The position numbers and the translations under genes were made by a program. DNA of 64,000 nt, from the NCBI RefSeq assembly GCF_000687475.1, contig NC_057317.1:5332501-5396500 (forward strand), in the 5' to 3' direction. The notes under the pieces are model-generated. The model did no database searches and had not been told where the DNA came from. It worked only from the letters and a program-made list of their open reading frames with translations. The DNA comes from Ustilaginoidea virens (Eukaryota > Ascomycota > Sordariomycetes > Hypocreales > Clavicipitaceae). Position 1 is the first letter of the stretch; each line of letters begins with the position of its first letter. Shown here in pieces: positions 33,733 through 46,880 of the stretch.

Positions 33733-35744
33733 TACCCCCCTCCTCTGCCTTAGAGGCAGAAGAATAACCATCTAATATTATCCCCTATATATATCGCCCC
33801 CCAATTAAAACCTCTTATAGCCCTTAAAAATAACTTTAATTAGATATATAGGATAATAATCGGGCGTGTAGATATACCGATATATGACCGATATGAATAT
33901 AGTAGGGGCTAGAATCGGTATGCTTTAGGCAGATGTAAGGGAATCCTATCGAAGCCGGTTATAATGCCATCAGCTAGAAGGAACTATATTGCAGCTATTG
34001 TAAAGCAGAAAAATTTTTATTGCTAGCCGTCGGTTAGAAATCTATTTATACTAAGGCTTCCTCCTTTATCTACTTCTCTTTTATACTTTTTTCTCCCTCT
34101 CTCTATTCTTATGCCTACTATTACCGAGGCTATTATTCCTAATAATAAATCTATGGTATTACTACTATCGTGAGAATTATCCCTATTAATAGAGTTACGC
34201 TATCGAAAGTTCTTAAATCGTTCGTATTAAGTCTATATAGTAAATCGTCTGGTACTAATAGGTATTTAAATCCCCCCTTTATTTGCTATTATATTAGATT
34301 TATTACTATATCATCTGGAGGACTAATAGATAGGAATATACCTATTGCCTAAGACCCTTTTATAACCCTATTAGGTCTATCCTAAGCGTCTATTAAAAGC
34401 TCTAGAAGTATTAAGCATAAAAGAGGTTTTTAGCTAAAAATACTATTATAGCTGCTATAGTCTATACCTTCCTTAGGATAATTATATATTTCCCCCCCTA
34501 GCTCTAAGCTTATTATTATTTCCGATAATAATAAGAGTCTGGTAGAACCTTTATCGCCTAATATAAGAGCCCTATTATCGCCTTTATATTCTCCCGCCCC
34601 TTTTTGTATAAAAGTCTTATTATTAGTAGGGGTAATACTAATAAAAGCTTCTTCTTTAATAGCTATTACCCCTAAGACCCTATCTAAAGTACTATTAGCT
34701 CCCTCCTTATCTACTATTATGCCCTAGATACCTTTATGCATTAGGAAAACGCCGCTCTTACCTACTACTAGATTATTATATTAGCGGTTATAAAAAAAGC
34801 GTACTATAAGAGAGTTTTTTATCTAAAGGGATTTTAAAGGATTAAGTACTAACGATATTAAAGAGGTAGAGTATGCCTATATCGCCTATATATAATATAC
34901 TATAGATACCAGAGAATATATCGTCTATATATAGTTTAATCGCTCTTAGGCTTATATTCGATACCATTAGAAATATAAGACGTATATTTAGTGCAAGTGT
35001 ATAATATCGATAAATCCCTAACTATAGTAGGTAATAAAGTGTATCGTCTGTATAGCATAAAAAAAATAAAGCATTAAGGAGGCCGCCCGTCTAAAGATAG
35101 GAGATATCTTAGGCCGAAAGACCTATCTTTACCCTAAGTTTAATACGCTATATCGTCAATAGGATAAACTATAGGCTATAGCGTAAAAGTATACTATAAC
35201 GGCCCTTTCTGTATATACCCTGGCTGCTAATATTGGCAGGTTGATTCCTATTACGCCTATAACGACTATTATTCCCTCTACCTTAACTACTAAATCTTAA
35301 TAGGCTAGCGGTAACTCTATAGCGCCTATTATATAATTATTTACAAAGTAATAATAAGATATACGGATTATAGCGGAAGCGATAACTAGCTTCGCATATT
35401 AGGTCACCTTTACTATACCCGCGCCCTATACTCCGCCTATTTCCTTTTAATTAGCATCTTCCCTATATGCCGGTATAGCCTCGCCTTAGGCCCTTATACT
35501 AATAACCACGCTACTAACTAAGGCCGGTTTTATTACTACCGGCCTAATATTATAAGTATATCCCCCTAAACCTATTACGCCTTATTATAGGTACCTAGGC
35601 TATACTAGGCCGAGTTAGTATCTGCTAACTATACCGCTAATACTGCTGCTACCTTTCCTACCTTATTATCCTATAGTCCCCCCCTTTCCCCTATATGCCC
35701 CCCTACTAAATCCTATAAGAGGGTAAGGGAATGCCAATAAAGAT

Positions 35745-36469
35745 TATTGCAAAATGGTGATTCAGAACACTGTTGGAAATGTACTGGATACCGACAGTGG
35801 CGTACAAGGCGTTGCAGAATAAAACAAGAGCTGGTTAAAGATTTAAAGCGCACAAGAGGTTGACCAGAGCAAAGATGTTAGGGAAATCTGATTCTAATTG
35901 TTGGTGGTTATTCTAGCTAGAAAGAGGGAATTTTGGGCATATTTCTACCATCTTGAAAAAGTGGTTGAAAATAATGAAAAACCGCAAAAATAGCGAAAAA
36001 CCCGACGAAAAGTCGGTCTGCCCAACCGTGCCCAGTCTGTGCCCAATATCCTACCCAGTGCATACCCAACCAAGCCCAGTGGCTTATAGCGGTGTGCCGG
36101 ATGCCCTATAACAGCCTGCCGTACGGGCCGGAAGCCCTATATCGGTCTGCCGTAAATGACCGGTGTAGCGGGTGACTATATGTAGAAGGCCGAAAGTGCT
36201 GGTATTAGCAAGGTTTGCCCATTTGGTAATCCCGTAGAAATGCGCCGCCTGTTGTGGGCCCTGTGGCCCGCTGTGACCGGCCGCTATGGCCGGCTGTGGG
36301 GCGCTGTGCCGGTGCCGTGACCGGCGCTGTGGCCCACTGTAATCGGCGTTGTGGGGCGCTGTGCCCCACCATAGCGCCTGGTATAGCCACCGCGATATCT
36401 CAACATAAAGACGTCGTACGGTAGCGAGACCAGTACCAAAATATAGCTAAAAAGGCGCTGATTTCAATA
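35745..36469 (-). repeat. Copia-D 3' LTR
   Basis: 725 bp; plus-strand TATTGCAAAATGG...TTTCAATA. A GC-rich stretch at 36240-36370 repeats gctgtgg/ccgctgtgaccgg units. Inside it a 61-residue minus-strand frame (36205-36390) is identical in both LTRs; it is a property of the repeat and I do not call it a gene. Confidence 0.95.
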
Positions 36470-36555
36470 CCCCCTCTGATTAGCAATATGGCTAATCCTA
36501 GTGTTAGAATAAAAGAAAGAAACCCTGTAAAAAATCAGAAAAAAAGATGATGATG

Positions 36556-39500
36556 CTATAGGGATTGCAGCCCTAATAGCTGCCGAAATATGGGGAATTT
36601 CGGGCTTGGAAGTGGTTTGGTAAGTCCATCCGCAGGCATATCTATCGTGGGTAAATAAGATATTTTTACTAGGCCACCGTGGGCCTTCTCACGTATATAC
36701 CGGAATTTAAGCAAGGTATGCTTAGTACGGGCATGCTGATTTAGGTCATTTGCATTAGAAATAGACCCTTAGTTATCGCAATATAGTGGTATCGGGCGTT
36801 GAATATCGACCTAGATTTCTTTAAATAAATTAGATATCCACTCCACTTCGCGAATTGCCTTAAGCATTGCATCAGACTCGGCTTTAAGCGTTGATAAAAC
36901 CACAGTCGAAGACTGTTTTGACCTCTAGCTAATAGGCCCACCATTCAAGGTAGTAAGATAACCACTAGTAGACTTCGAAGTCAGCCGGCACCTAGCAAAA
37001 TCACTATCAGAAAATGCAGCTAATACTACGGTAGCTTTAGCGGCTCGGTAACAAATGGCTGTATTTGCCGTACTAGCTAAGTAGCGAAAGGCGCCCTTAG
37101 CAGCATTAAGCTGTATAGTAGAAGCCTATTGCATATATCGTAACAGGTATTGCGTTAGAAAGGCAAGGTCAGGTCTTGACATCATTATCAACTATATCGA
37201 TGTCCCTACTAGCTGCTAGAATAAGTATTGATTATTAGTATCTAGCGGCGTATCGTCATTAGCCTCAGCAAGTATACCGGGCTATAGCGGGATTAGATGC
37301 GGTTGTGCGTCCTTAAAGTTGAATTTCTTAAGGACTTCTGCAATAAATTGCGATTAGTGCAGCTATAACAGGCCCTTTTCTCTATCCCTAATAATTTGCA
37401 CTCCTAGAAAAAAGGAGGCAGGTCCTCGGTCTTCTATAGCATATACCTTATGGAACTTAGCCTTAAGCTGGTCAATATAGCTAAGGTCTAGACCGATAAT
37501 TAAGCAGTCATCCATATAGGTCACAATAAAGGTATGCGTTCCTTTATTATAGAAGACGGCAGCATTAGAAAGTAATAGCTTAAAACCCTCTTACACTAGA
37601 AGGTCTTTTAACCGTAATTGCCACTCGCGAGGGCCTTATTTTAGCCCATATAAGGCTTTCTTCAATAATATGACCTGTGATGCAGAGGGGTTATATCTAA
37701 CCTTAGTAAGTAAGGCTAGAAGTCGACGACGCTGCTAGTCAGACTATAAGGCTGGGTTAGGTGAGAGTAGGCTTTCTGCAAATTCTAGAAAACCAGCTAG
37801 AATTTCCATATAAATCGTCTCCAGTAGTTTACTATTTAGAAAGGCATTAATAAAGTCGATCTGCTCTATTTCCCAGTTATTTGCAGCAGCAAGAGCAAGG
37901 ATAATCCTCTATATTAGTGGGATCGAAGTCGAGGCATAGGTCTCCGTAAAGTCTTGCCTAGATACCTGCATAAAGCCTTTAATAACTAATCGTGCCTTAT
38001 ATTTAACCGGGTTATTATTCGCATCTTTCTTAACGCGAAAAATAGGCCGGTTACGCAATATTTTCCTATTAGTAGGAACACTAGTCTTAGGAATAAATTA
38101 GAAGATATTTAAATCGATTAATTGCTCGAATTCCAAAAATAAGGCTTTTACCTAGCTATCCTTATGTGGGCTATATAAGACTTCCTTCCAGCTATTAGGC
38201 ATACCTTCTGGGGCCCGTTTTGCAGCCTTAATCTTTGCTGCACAGCAAATATCGTATATTTGCTGGTAAAAAGCATAGGAAGGGGGGAAATCCTATGTGG
38301 GAGCCTCTGGGGGGCTACCTAGGTATCCGAAAATCTAGTCGTTTTTCGGCTGGGTGGGTGGGAAAGCACCCTATTGGTTAGTCTGTAGGTCAGACTATTA
38401 GTCAGACTGTTGGTCAGTCTATAAGTTAGGCTGTTAGTTAGCCTATAGGTCCAAAAGTGACCTATAGTATCCATAACCTAGGATACCTTGTACGTCTTAT
38501 ATCTGTGGTATTCTTCCTCGAATTCTACCCCTAGTAGCCCTAACCTGGTATGGCTGAATAGGTACCTTTTCTAATACTCGAAATATTTTTTCCTACGGTC
38601 TCTCATTTGAGGCGATATCTAGACTCTCGAATTTTAGATGTTCTAGTGTAGGCAGCGTTTTACTATAGCGAAATGCTGTATTTATTAGGAAGCCGGGCGA
38701 AAAGGCAGAATCTATTGTATCGGAAAGTCGCAGAAAATCAGTATATATGGGGCTTTAAGATTCGGACTATTGAAAATTTTCTATATAGGGCGAGTCAGAA
38801 TTTTCATATGTGCGGGGTATGCCCACTTTTATGACGGATTTAGAAAATCTCTATAGTTGAGATTCCTAGTAATGAGAGCTTTCTATATTTCCTAGCATTT
38901 GCAGCCTTTTTGTATGGGAAAAAGGCGCATTTTCCTTAGCCGGTAAAAGCGGACCGTCTTACCTAAGCTAAAAAACTGAGTTAGGCTGAAGCGATTTGGA
39001 ATCGAAGGATGGCGAATTGCTAAGAAATATTGCAGAGTGCTATAGCGGGCTAATTAGTAGGCCCACTGGTTATAGCAGGCCTATTGGTTATGGTAGGTCC
39101 GCTGGTTGTGGTGGATCCGTGTGCTGTATTAGGCCTATTTATAGTGGGCCTGTGGGCTGTGTTGGATCCGTGGCCTGTGGTAGGCCTATGCCTTCGATTA
39201 GGCCTATACCGTCGGTCTTAGACGAAATAGGCATATTTAGGCGAGGCGACTTCTAGATAGGCTCTTCTAGAGCAATTTGGTCGATATTTACCCCCTCTAA
39301 ATTAGAAGGCGGTTGGAAATTAAAAGTGCCCTTTAGGCCACTTAAAATAGGGCCTATACCTTTATTTTGGTAGGTAAAGGTAATGAAAGAGGTCTTGGTG
39401 ACGACCTGGCGATATAGGATGTAGACGAGGTAGGTGCCATTACCTAGCGTAGCTAGTAACCTACCTGATTCGGTCCGGGGGGCTAGCTTATAGCTGATAA

Positions 39501-42297
39501 CCTGTTTTTCTGGAGGGATTAGCACCTCTATAGCCGCACCAATAGCCCTAAAGCTAGTAAGGTCGGGTAGGTAGTAGTGCATAATTTCCGGAAAGTCCTT
39601 CTTTAATTCCTCGAAAGGTAATAAGGAACAGTTTAAGATTACTGTTAGATTTACTAAGGTAGTAATACTAAGAATTACTACAGACTAAAGGTAAGAAGGT
39701 AATTGAGACTAAAGTATAGTAGCTCTAAGTCGGTTAATGATGACCCGTATAGAGCGTTCTGCTAACCTATTTTGCTTATAAATATAAGGGGAAGAGGTTA
39801 AAAAATCTATGCCCTTAAGAGCTAGCCAGGCTGTAATGATGTCGTTAATTTCCTTACTACCATTATAGTGGAATTTAATAGCTGATTTACTGTAGCGATT
39901 CCTAAGACCTTAGAAGAACCCCTGTAATACTGGGAATACCGTGGGTCCCTCCTTATTAGGTAGTAAATGTACCTAACGGAAGCGTGATTTCCGGTTAATT
40001 AAGATAAGGCAAATGGGGCGTTTATTGTATAGTAGAGGGTTAATTTGGAAGATATCACCCTCTATAATATCCAAACAATGCATAGGGTCTGGTATAGCCC
40101 CTGATGTAAAACGCCGAACTGACTTTGCCCTTTTATAGGCGATACAGTTAAAATCAGAATCTTTTACCTTACTGAGATTAGGTAACCCTGTGGTTGATGC
40201 ATAGGTTTTCTTTAAAAGTTGGATTCCGATGTGCCTAAGCCGGATATGCTAAAGTCCGGCTAATAATAGCAGCTTTTGATATTCTGTATCAGCAGCTGGT
40301 ATTGTGACTGGGGCTGGGTTGAGGGCGACCGGGGCCCTCTATAGTAGTTGGGCTGTATTGGGAATAGCAGCCTCTATTGGTACCACCGAAAAACCAGGAC
40401 TAGCTAGTGGGTTAGCTTGCGAATTAGCTGGTGGAAGTGGAAGGTCTGAGTTAGCTGGTGAGGTAGGTAAATCCTCTGGCAGGGGATATTCCTTATATTC
40501 TTCTGGGTTGGCTAGGGCAGGTATTTCGACTGAGATACTGTGTGAAGCCGGTTGGCTGGTATAGTGTAAAAACGGCGAATCTACCCCTTTTTGTTGTAAA
40601 AAGAAGCTATACTTCTTAAAATTAAGAAGCCTAATGCACTTATTATTGCTGTTAACTAGGCTTTAGCCCTAAATACTACCACGATTCAAATAGTGTTTAA
40701 CGCCGCTAAAGATATTAATATCAAAAGCTGGTATGAAGAGGGCGTTGGTCAGCTCTAAGGTGCCCCACTGAGGTAGGTTAGTAGCCTATAGCATAATAAA
40801 ACGCGCTATGCCCTACCTACTGGGCTTAATTGGGCTACCACCTGTGCTGATGACTGGTCTGTTTCCGGTATAGTGTTGGAAGTAGGTAAAGTGCTTTTTA
40901 TCGTTGATGATATACACCGTAGAACTAGTATTATAGAGTAAAGAATCTGTTGGCGTTTTCCCACCGGATTGTGCACTATAGCTGGTAGCTAGAAATTGCA
41001 TACATTCGCGGTCTTAGAAGGAAGAATAGGCTGTCTCACTAGGTATAAGACTTAGAGTGTTATAATTCCCTAATACGAAGGAATCAATAGTCTTTTCGTC
41101 GGTCTTTTGTGGGGTATCTGCTTTATTAGCTGAATCTTTCTTTTCTTTATTCTTCTTTTTATTTTCCGGCTTGCCTTATGTGGCAGAAGAAGACCCTTAT
41201 TAGGTAGAAGACCCCTATTTCTTTTTATTGGCGTTGGTGGTAGTATTTTTACTACCCTTGCTAGTGTTATTACTAGCTGGCTTGCTACTGTTGCTGTTAG
41301 TAGCGGCACCCTTGACCTTTGCAAGGTGGGTGGTAGCCCTTACTACTAATGACCCTTTAATGCGTTATTCTTCCAGTAAATCAACCATATAAAATTGCAG
41401 GTTAATATTTAATGTATTTCCCTAAGTATAGGCGATTCTCATCATTATATAGTGCCGTTCTGCCCACTGAAAAAAGACCCCTTCTATAGCATGTAAATAC
41501 TGGCTGATTTGGTCGAAAGGTTATATGTGGGAGCCTAAAATTTGCAGCCTAGATAGGTAGCTATTAAAGGAGGCGTTAAAAGATTCTAAGGTACCCTTGT
41601 AGCCTGTAAAATTTAGTTGATGGAAGGCAAGGTATAGGTGGGTCTGCTATACGTCTGATGAGTGAGAATACTATTTAGTAAGTAACGTAAAGGCTGACTC
41701 TAGGTTAGTACACCAGTTGATAGCGGCAGCTAGTCCTTCTGTGCAACTATTCTTGATAAGTAATAGTAAAAGTGCTTGCTCTGAATCGTTGAACTTGCTA
41801 GCAATAGAAGGTTCTTCGATAAATTTGGCGATGTTAAGTGCCCTAAGTTGAATCATAAGGGCCTATTTCCATTAGTTGAAGTTAGATGCCCCCCTTAGCT
41901 TTTGGGATTCCTGGAATCTATTGGCTGTCTTGGCTAGTTCCTTAATAGCTATAGCGCTGACTTGGCTGCTAATACTAGATGGGACCGGTAGGGGTTGTTG
42001 CTGGGCTTTGGGTAGAGAGGTATTTCCCTTACCCACAGGAGTTTAGAAGGTATCCACATCCATTATATCTTGGGATGGTGGGCTAGTAGCAGGCTTGATT
42101 AGTTTATTTACTAAGGTGCCCACCTTATCAGCCAAAAAATCGATTTTAGAATTAATTCGATTAAATTTATGGTTGAATTCTTTTCTCATTTCCTATTGGT
42201 CTTCCCTGAGCTGGGCAATTTCCTAGTTATTATCAGATTCTTCTACCTCTGCCGTATAGCTTGGGTTATCGGCGGTAGGAACGTTCTGACTGGCTAT
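36556..42297 (-). pseudogene. Copia-D polyprotein (Gag-PR-IN-RT-RNase H)
   Basis: One minus-strand frame of 1913 residues, broken by nonsense changes only as far as I can follow. The presumed start is ATA at 42297-42295, aligned to the Copia-1 ATG, so the start is lost. Gag has an open piece at 41856-41671 (MIQLRALNIAKFIEEPS). Protease reads LLYNTSST near 40930, with the catalytic Asp changed to Asn and Gly to Ser. GAG_pre-integrase HIRLRHIG and integrase span about 40250-39600; an open piece (39582-39253) covers the integrase C-terminal part. A long Pro-rich linker with tandem repeats follows (39210-38380). RT has YMDD at residue 1594 and RNase H ends in DGLTKPLPSPKF before TAG at 36558. It is longer than Copia-C mainly through the linker. 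Confidence 0.88.
38380..39215 (-). repeat. Coding tandem repeats in the Copia-D integrase-RT linker
   Basis: Two arrays. At 39040-39210, units of about 18-21 bp (ggcctattggttatggtag-like) encode Pro/Thr/Asp-rich text on the minus strand. At 38380-38460, units of about 12-15 bp (gtcagactgttg-like) encode Gln/Ser/Asp/Thr text. Between them (about 38480-38990) is a segment without counterpart in Copia-1 or Copia-C. Confidence 0.75.
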
Positions 42298-42564
42298 TGT
42301 AGGAAGAGAAAAGGTGCTGGAAAGTCTTAAAAATGCGAAGAAAATCAAGACTGAAAATCTAGATAAAACTAGAAGAAAGCTGCGTTAAGGAATAACCTTA
42401 GAAAATCCTGTTGCAAGGATGTGTTGCAGCTTGGTGTGGTAGCTGGGTTCCTAAATCTGGGATGATCAGTCCCTTGTTAGTAGATTTCTGGAAGGTTAGC
42501 TGCCAAATGCGTTAAAATCCTAAGTTAGCGTAAAAAAGTCTTAAGCTGGAAGCCTTAAGACACC

Positions 42565-42576
42565 GGGCTCATAACC
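42565..42576 (-). other. Copia-D primer binding site (tRNA-iMet anticodon-arm type)
   Basis: gggctcataacc on the plus strand abuts the 5' LTR. The 12 nt are the same as in Copia-1 and Copia-C although the sequence beyond them differs, which delimits the paired region. Confidence 0.7.
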
Positions 42577-43301
42577 TATTGCAAAATGGTGATTCAGAAC
42601 ACTGTTGGAAATATACTGGATACCGATAGTGGCGTACAAGGCGTTGCAGAATAAAATAAGAGCTGGTTAAAGATTTAAAGCGCACAAGAGGTTGACCAGA
42701 GCAAAGATGTTAGGGAAATCTGATTCTAATTGTTGGTGGTTATTCTAGCTAGAAAGAGGGAATTTTGGGCATATTTCTACCATCTTGAAAAAGTGGTTGA
42801 AAATAATGAAAAACCGCAAAAATAGCGAAAAACTCGACGAAAAGTCGGTCTGCCCAACCGTGCCCAGTCTGTGCCCAATATCCTACCCAGTGCATACCCA
42901 ACCAAGCCCAGTGGCTTATAGCGGTGTGCCGGATGCCCTATAACAGCCTGCTGTACGGGCCGGAAGCCCTATATCGGTCTGCCGTAAATGACCGGTGTAG
43001 CGGGTGACTGTATGTAGAAGGCCGAAAGTGCTGGTATTAGCAAGGTTTGCCCATTTGGTAATCCCGTAGAAATGCGCCGCCTGTTGTGGGCCCTGTGGCC
43101 CGCTGTGACCGGCCGCTATGGCCGGCTGTGGGGCGCTGTGCCGGTGCCGTGACCGGCGCTGTGGCCCACTGTAATCGGCGTTGTGGGGCGCTGTGCCCCA
43201 CCATAGCGCCTGGTATAGCCACCGCGATATCTCAACGTAAAGACGTCGTACGGTAGCGAGACCAGTACCAAAATATAGCTAAAAAGGCGCTGATTTCAAC
43301 A
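42577..43301 (-). repeat. Copia-D 5' LTR
   Basis: 725 bp; plus-strand TATTGCAAAATGG...TTTCAACA. Element-sense termini are TG...TA. Almost identical to the 3' LTR, so this insertion is young relative to its surroundings. Confidence 0.95.
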
Positions 43302-43439
43302 AAGATAAAGGTAGTAGGAGCAATAGGAATTAAAAATATAAAAATAGGGCTAGAATTGCTAAGAAATAAAAGATAAATGCTAAAACTTATTAGATTGCTT
43401 TACTAGAAAAGAAAAGGATTAATTTTTTTTTTATATTAT

Positions 43440-46400
43440 TAGACGATATTAAAGTTATAGGTCTAAAATCCAATCCTAAGGCTATATAGGTTTATTATAT
43501 ATCTAAATATCCCCCTATTTAGCCTTAAATGCCTCTTATACCATTATCTCTAAAAAATTCTCTAGGGGTTCCTATATAAGTAAATTATATTTTTTCTATT
43601 TAATGAGTATATTACGATTCCGCCCTTAACCTTAAGTATTCCTTATAGCTAAAATTTCTTCTACTTTATATTCCTTATATAGCCGATTAGAATCTTAAGA
43701 TAGTATAAATAGGGGACTAAATCGTATATTAGTTAGCTTTTAATTTAGAAATAAATTAGAGGCCGCTTATTCGACTAAATTAATATAAAAAATTAGGTAA
43801 ATACCCTATAAGATATTAAGTCGAATATTAAGCAGAGATAGTATAGCTATAATTATATACTTTACCGAGACCTAATCGAGCTTTTTATAAGGCCGGTTTA
43901 TCTTAATATTATATAAGGTAAGCTATACCTAATCCCTAACTTAAAAACGTTCTGCTAAGTAGTGCGAACGGTTAGTTGCATCCTACTATCGCTATTATAT
44001 AAAGGCGATAGTAGCTTAGGCTACTTCTTATCCCTTATAAAGGATAGCTAAAAATAAAGCGGCCTGCCCTTTTAGGGTTATTAAACTCAGTATTATATCT
44101 AAAGGCAATATAACTATTAGAATATTAAATCTATTAAGGAGCCGATTAAGACTAAAACTAATTACTAATAATATCTAATTATTTAATGCTAATTAGTATA
44201 CCGTAAGGTATTTTAGCTAATTATATTAGTTAAAAAAGACTATAATACGTAAGATAGCCTAGACCTTTTAGTTTATCTATTCTATACCGCTATTGGTCTA
44301 AAGGTAATATATAATCGAAAGGAGTTATTCGGTCTTAACTAAATTGCAAAATATAGTCTAAAATTATCCTACCTAGTTAGACCTTTAGTTACTAATAATT
44401 TCTTTAGGGAACCTATAGAAATACTATTAGTACTATTAGAACTATTTTATATAGTTTTCCGCTTTTATAGAGTATATTGCCTTAAGCTGGATATACTTTA
44501 ATAGGCAATCGGTAATAACTATAAGGAATTACAGGTTAAATATATTATATGCGGGAAGATCTATTATAAAGTCGATAGAAATCTATAATTAAAATCGGTC
44601 TAAAATAGCCAATAGCTATAGTAGGCCTTAGTGTAATTATCGGCTCTTATATGCCCTATAGTATCGGCAATTCTAAATATATCTTGCTACCGCTAAAGAT
44701 ATATTATCGAAATAATAATCGCGATATAATAACTAGAATATAGTATTCTTCCCTAGATAGCCTACAGTAGGTAATTTATAGTAGTGCTATATAACTATAG
44801 TAGTTAGGGGTTTAAAAGAAGGGAGCTATATCTACCTCTAGTAGAAAAGCATACTATATGCATTTAGGGTATAATTTGTAATTTATTCCCTTATTAAAGC
44901 CTTAGTTAGGAAGCATCTTTCGCCTATCGCTACTACTACCTAGTATACCTAATATATTTTATCCTTAGTAATAGCCTAATCTTAAAGTGCCTAAAGGTAG
45001 GAATCAGTGAAAATATACAAACTATTAGGTAAGCTTAACCCTAAAAGTATAGCTATAGGAACTAATTCGGTAATTAAGTCTAAATAGAGTATTAAGATCG
45101 ATAGTAGTTTTAAAATCTAGCTAATCTTTAGTATTATGCTACCGGCTTTTTATTCCTATCGAGATAAAGCATTAGGGTATTAAGCCTACGACTTTAGCCT
45201 ATACTAAAAATAGAAATTAAAAAGCACTAATATTTCGGCCTATTAGGCCTGCCGTTCTAATATCTTATAGGGTTAAATAAAATACTTTAGATTCTTATAA
45301 TCTATAAGAATAATAAATAGGGAGGCTACTAATCGGAATTTAGCTAATTATATCTTAAGATAAGAGATAATAGTAAAAAGCTCCTTATTATAAATTATAT
45401 AGTTCTATTCGGCATCTATAAGGCATATAGAGTAGTATACGATAGGGTAAAAGATTTTATTCTCCCTAATTTAAGAGAGGTAGCTACTAAAAGTAGTATT
45501 AAAGCTATCTACTTTAAGAATCATCTCTTTATTAGGGTCCTATTAGGCGAAAACTAGGTATAAAATAAAATAATATTTAAGCGCTTAGAATACCGCCTCT
45601 TCTTTATCTAACTATTAGAAAGGAACCCCCTTCTTTATTAACTTAATTAGGGGTTTAGCAAATCGGGAGAAATTAAGGATAAAATCGTAGTAAAAATTTA
45701 TAAAGTTAAAGAAGCTTTAAACCCCCTTTAGTTTTATAGGGGCTTTTTAGTTTTAAATAGCCTTAATCTTTTCGGGGTTTAAGCGGATCTCTTTTCCTAC
45801 TATAATAATATAATCTAGATATTAGACCTCTATTATAGCAAAATTATACTTTTCTAAGTTTAAGTTAAGACCGGCAGCTTAAAGTTATTAAAGCATATTC
45901 TTAATATATTCTATATAGTCCTCTTTTAATCTTAAGGTATAAATAAAGATATTATTAAGGTATATAATTGCAAAATCCCTAAGTATATTTCCTAAGGCCC
46001 TATTAATATATTATTAGAATATTATGGTGGCTCCAATAAGGCTAAAAGGTATAATAAGCCATTAAAGAGGCTAAATCGCATACAAAATATAGTAAGGTAT
46101 TTATTGCCTTTTATAATATAGATTTTATAGAATGCTATATATATATCGATTTTAGTAAACTATTTTGCTTAAGATAAAGATCGTAAGGTCTCCTTAATTA
46201 GCAAAAAGGGGTATTAATCTTAGGCTATAACCTTATTTAGAGCTCGGTAATCTATATAAAAACGCTACCTTTTATTCCCCTTCCTAACTAAAAGGATTAA
46301 AACTATTATTAATAAAAAGCTCGCCTAAATCTATCCTTTATTTATAAGGTCGGTTACCTATCTCTAAACCTTAAATAGCTAGTCCTATAGTATATTATAT

Positions 46401-46880
46401 AATAGGCCCTAAAGTAGGTCTAGTATACTTCTATCTAAGGCCTTCTTAAGCCGAATATAATAATCTAATATACCTTAGTATAAAAGAAGGCCAGAGGCCT
46501 TTTCCTTATTAAATAGGTCGCTAAATTCCTATAACTTTAGGGGTAGAACCCGTGGCTTTTATAGAGATAGTATAAAGTCTTAATATAGTAAAAGTATAAT
46601 ATAGAGGATATATATTATCTCTTATAGGCTTATAGTAATAAAAGAGGTCAATTAGTCTTTAGAATACTTCGCCTACTAAAGTATATTATAGAAGACTAAA
46701 CCGAGAATATTAACCGCAATAGGGCTAAAGTATTATACTACTGATTTTTAGACGATAAGATTACCTACTGCTCCGATTTATATTTAATATTATTTCGCTT
46801 GCAATATAATATTATAGTATTCTATCTAAAAAAGACCTAAGATAATATTATAGGTAAGGCCTAAGATTATATAAAGTATA
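43440..46880 (-). pseudogene. Gypsy-B pol piece 1: RT, RNase H, integrase, chromodomain
   Basis: Minus-strand text parallels Gypsy-A: RT and RNase H at about 46000-45300, integrase at about 44600-44300, and a chromodomain at about 43690-43500 (YKEYKVEEILAIRN, IKQKKYNLL, EPLENF). It is heavily mutated, with a TAA/TAG stop every few codons. It stops at 46880, where Copia-E inserted (TSD gtata), and continues at 53806. Confidence 0.75.

Larger units (their letters stand above)
35745..43301 (-). mobile_element. Copia-D: Ty1/copia element, lightly mutated, inserted in Gypsy-B
   Basis: 7557 bp, two 725-bp LTRs, TSD aagat (35740-35744, 43302-43306). On the minus strand: 5' LTR (43301-42577), priming site, leader, a single polyprotein frame, purine tract complement ccccctct (36470-36477), 3' LTR. 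The LTRs differ at about seven sites, all transitions. Same superfamily branch as Copia-1 and Copia-C but a distinct family. Confidence 0.95.
34111..43430 (+). pseudogene. Opposite-strand ORF of Gypsy-B 3' region, unknown protein, split by Copia-D
   Basis: From about 34170 to 35744, and again from 43302 after Copia-D, one plus-strand frame stays free of stops other than TAA/TAG over more than 540 codons. It contains KCIVC (CxxC at 35040-35051), a block YPKFNTLYRQQ that matches the Gypsy-A frame, a Pro-rich segment (residues such as PPISF, YPPKPITPYYR, VPPFPYMPP), and a basic Lys/Arg-rich tail after Copia-D (GSRSNRN, RARIAKKQK) ending near the Phe-rich run at about 43420-43430. An ATG at 34111 (MPTITEAIIPNNK) is in another frame; a donor-like gtgaga at 34170 might mark an intron. 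Not recognised; inactive. Confidence 0.5.

Noticed and set aside
36205..36390. 61-residue minus-strand frame, identical at 43037-43222
   Set aside because: It lies in both Copia-D LTRs and is a translation of GC-rich LTR repeats; duplication follows from the LTRs.
38996..39256. 86-residue plus-strand frame rich in Gly, Arg and Cys
   Set aside because: Antisense of the Pro-rich repeat array in the Copia-D linker.
40304..40564. 86-residue plus-strand frame
   Set aside because: Antisense of the Copia-D polyprotein linker upstream of GAG_pre-integrase.
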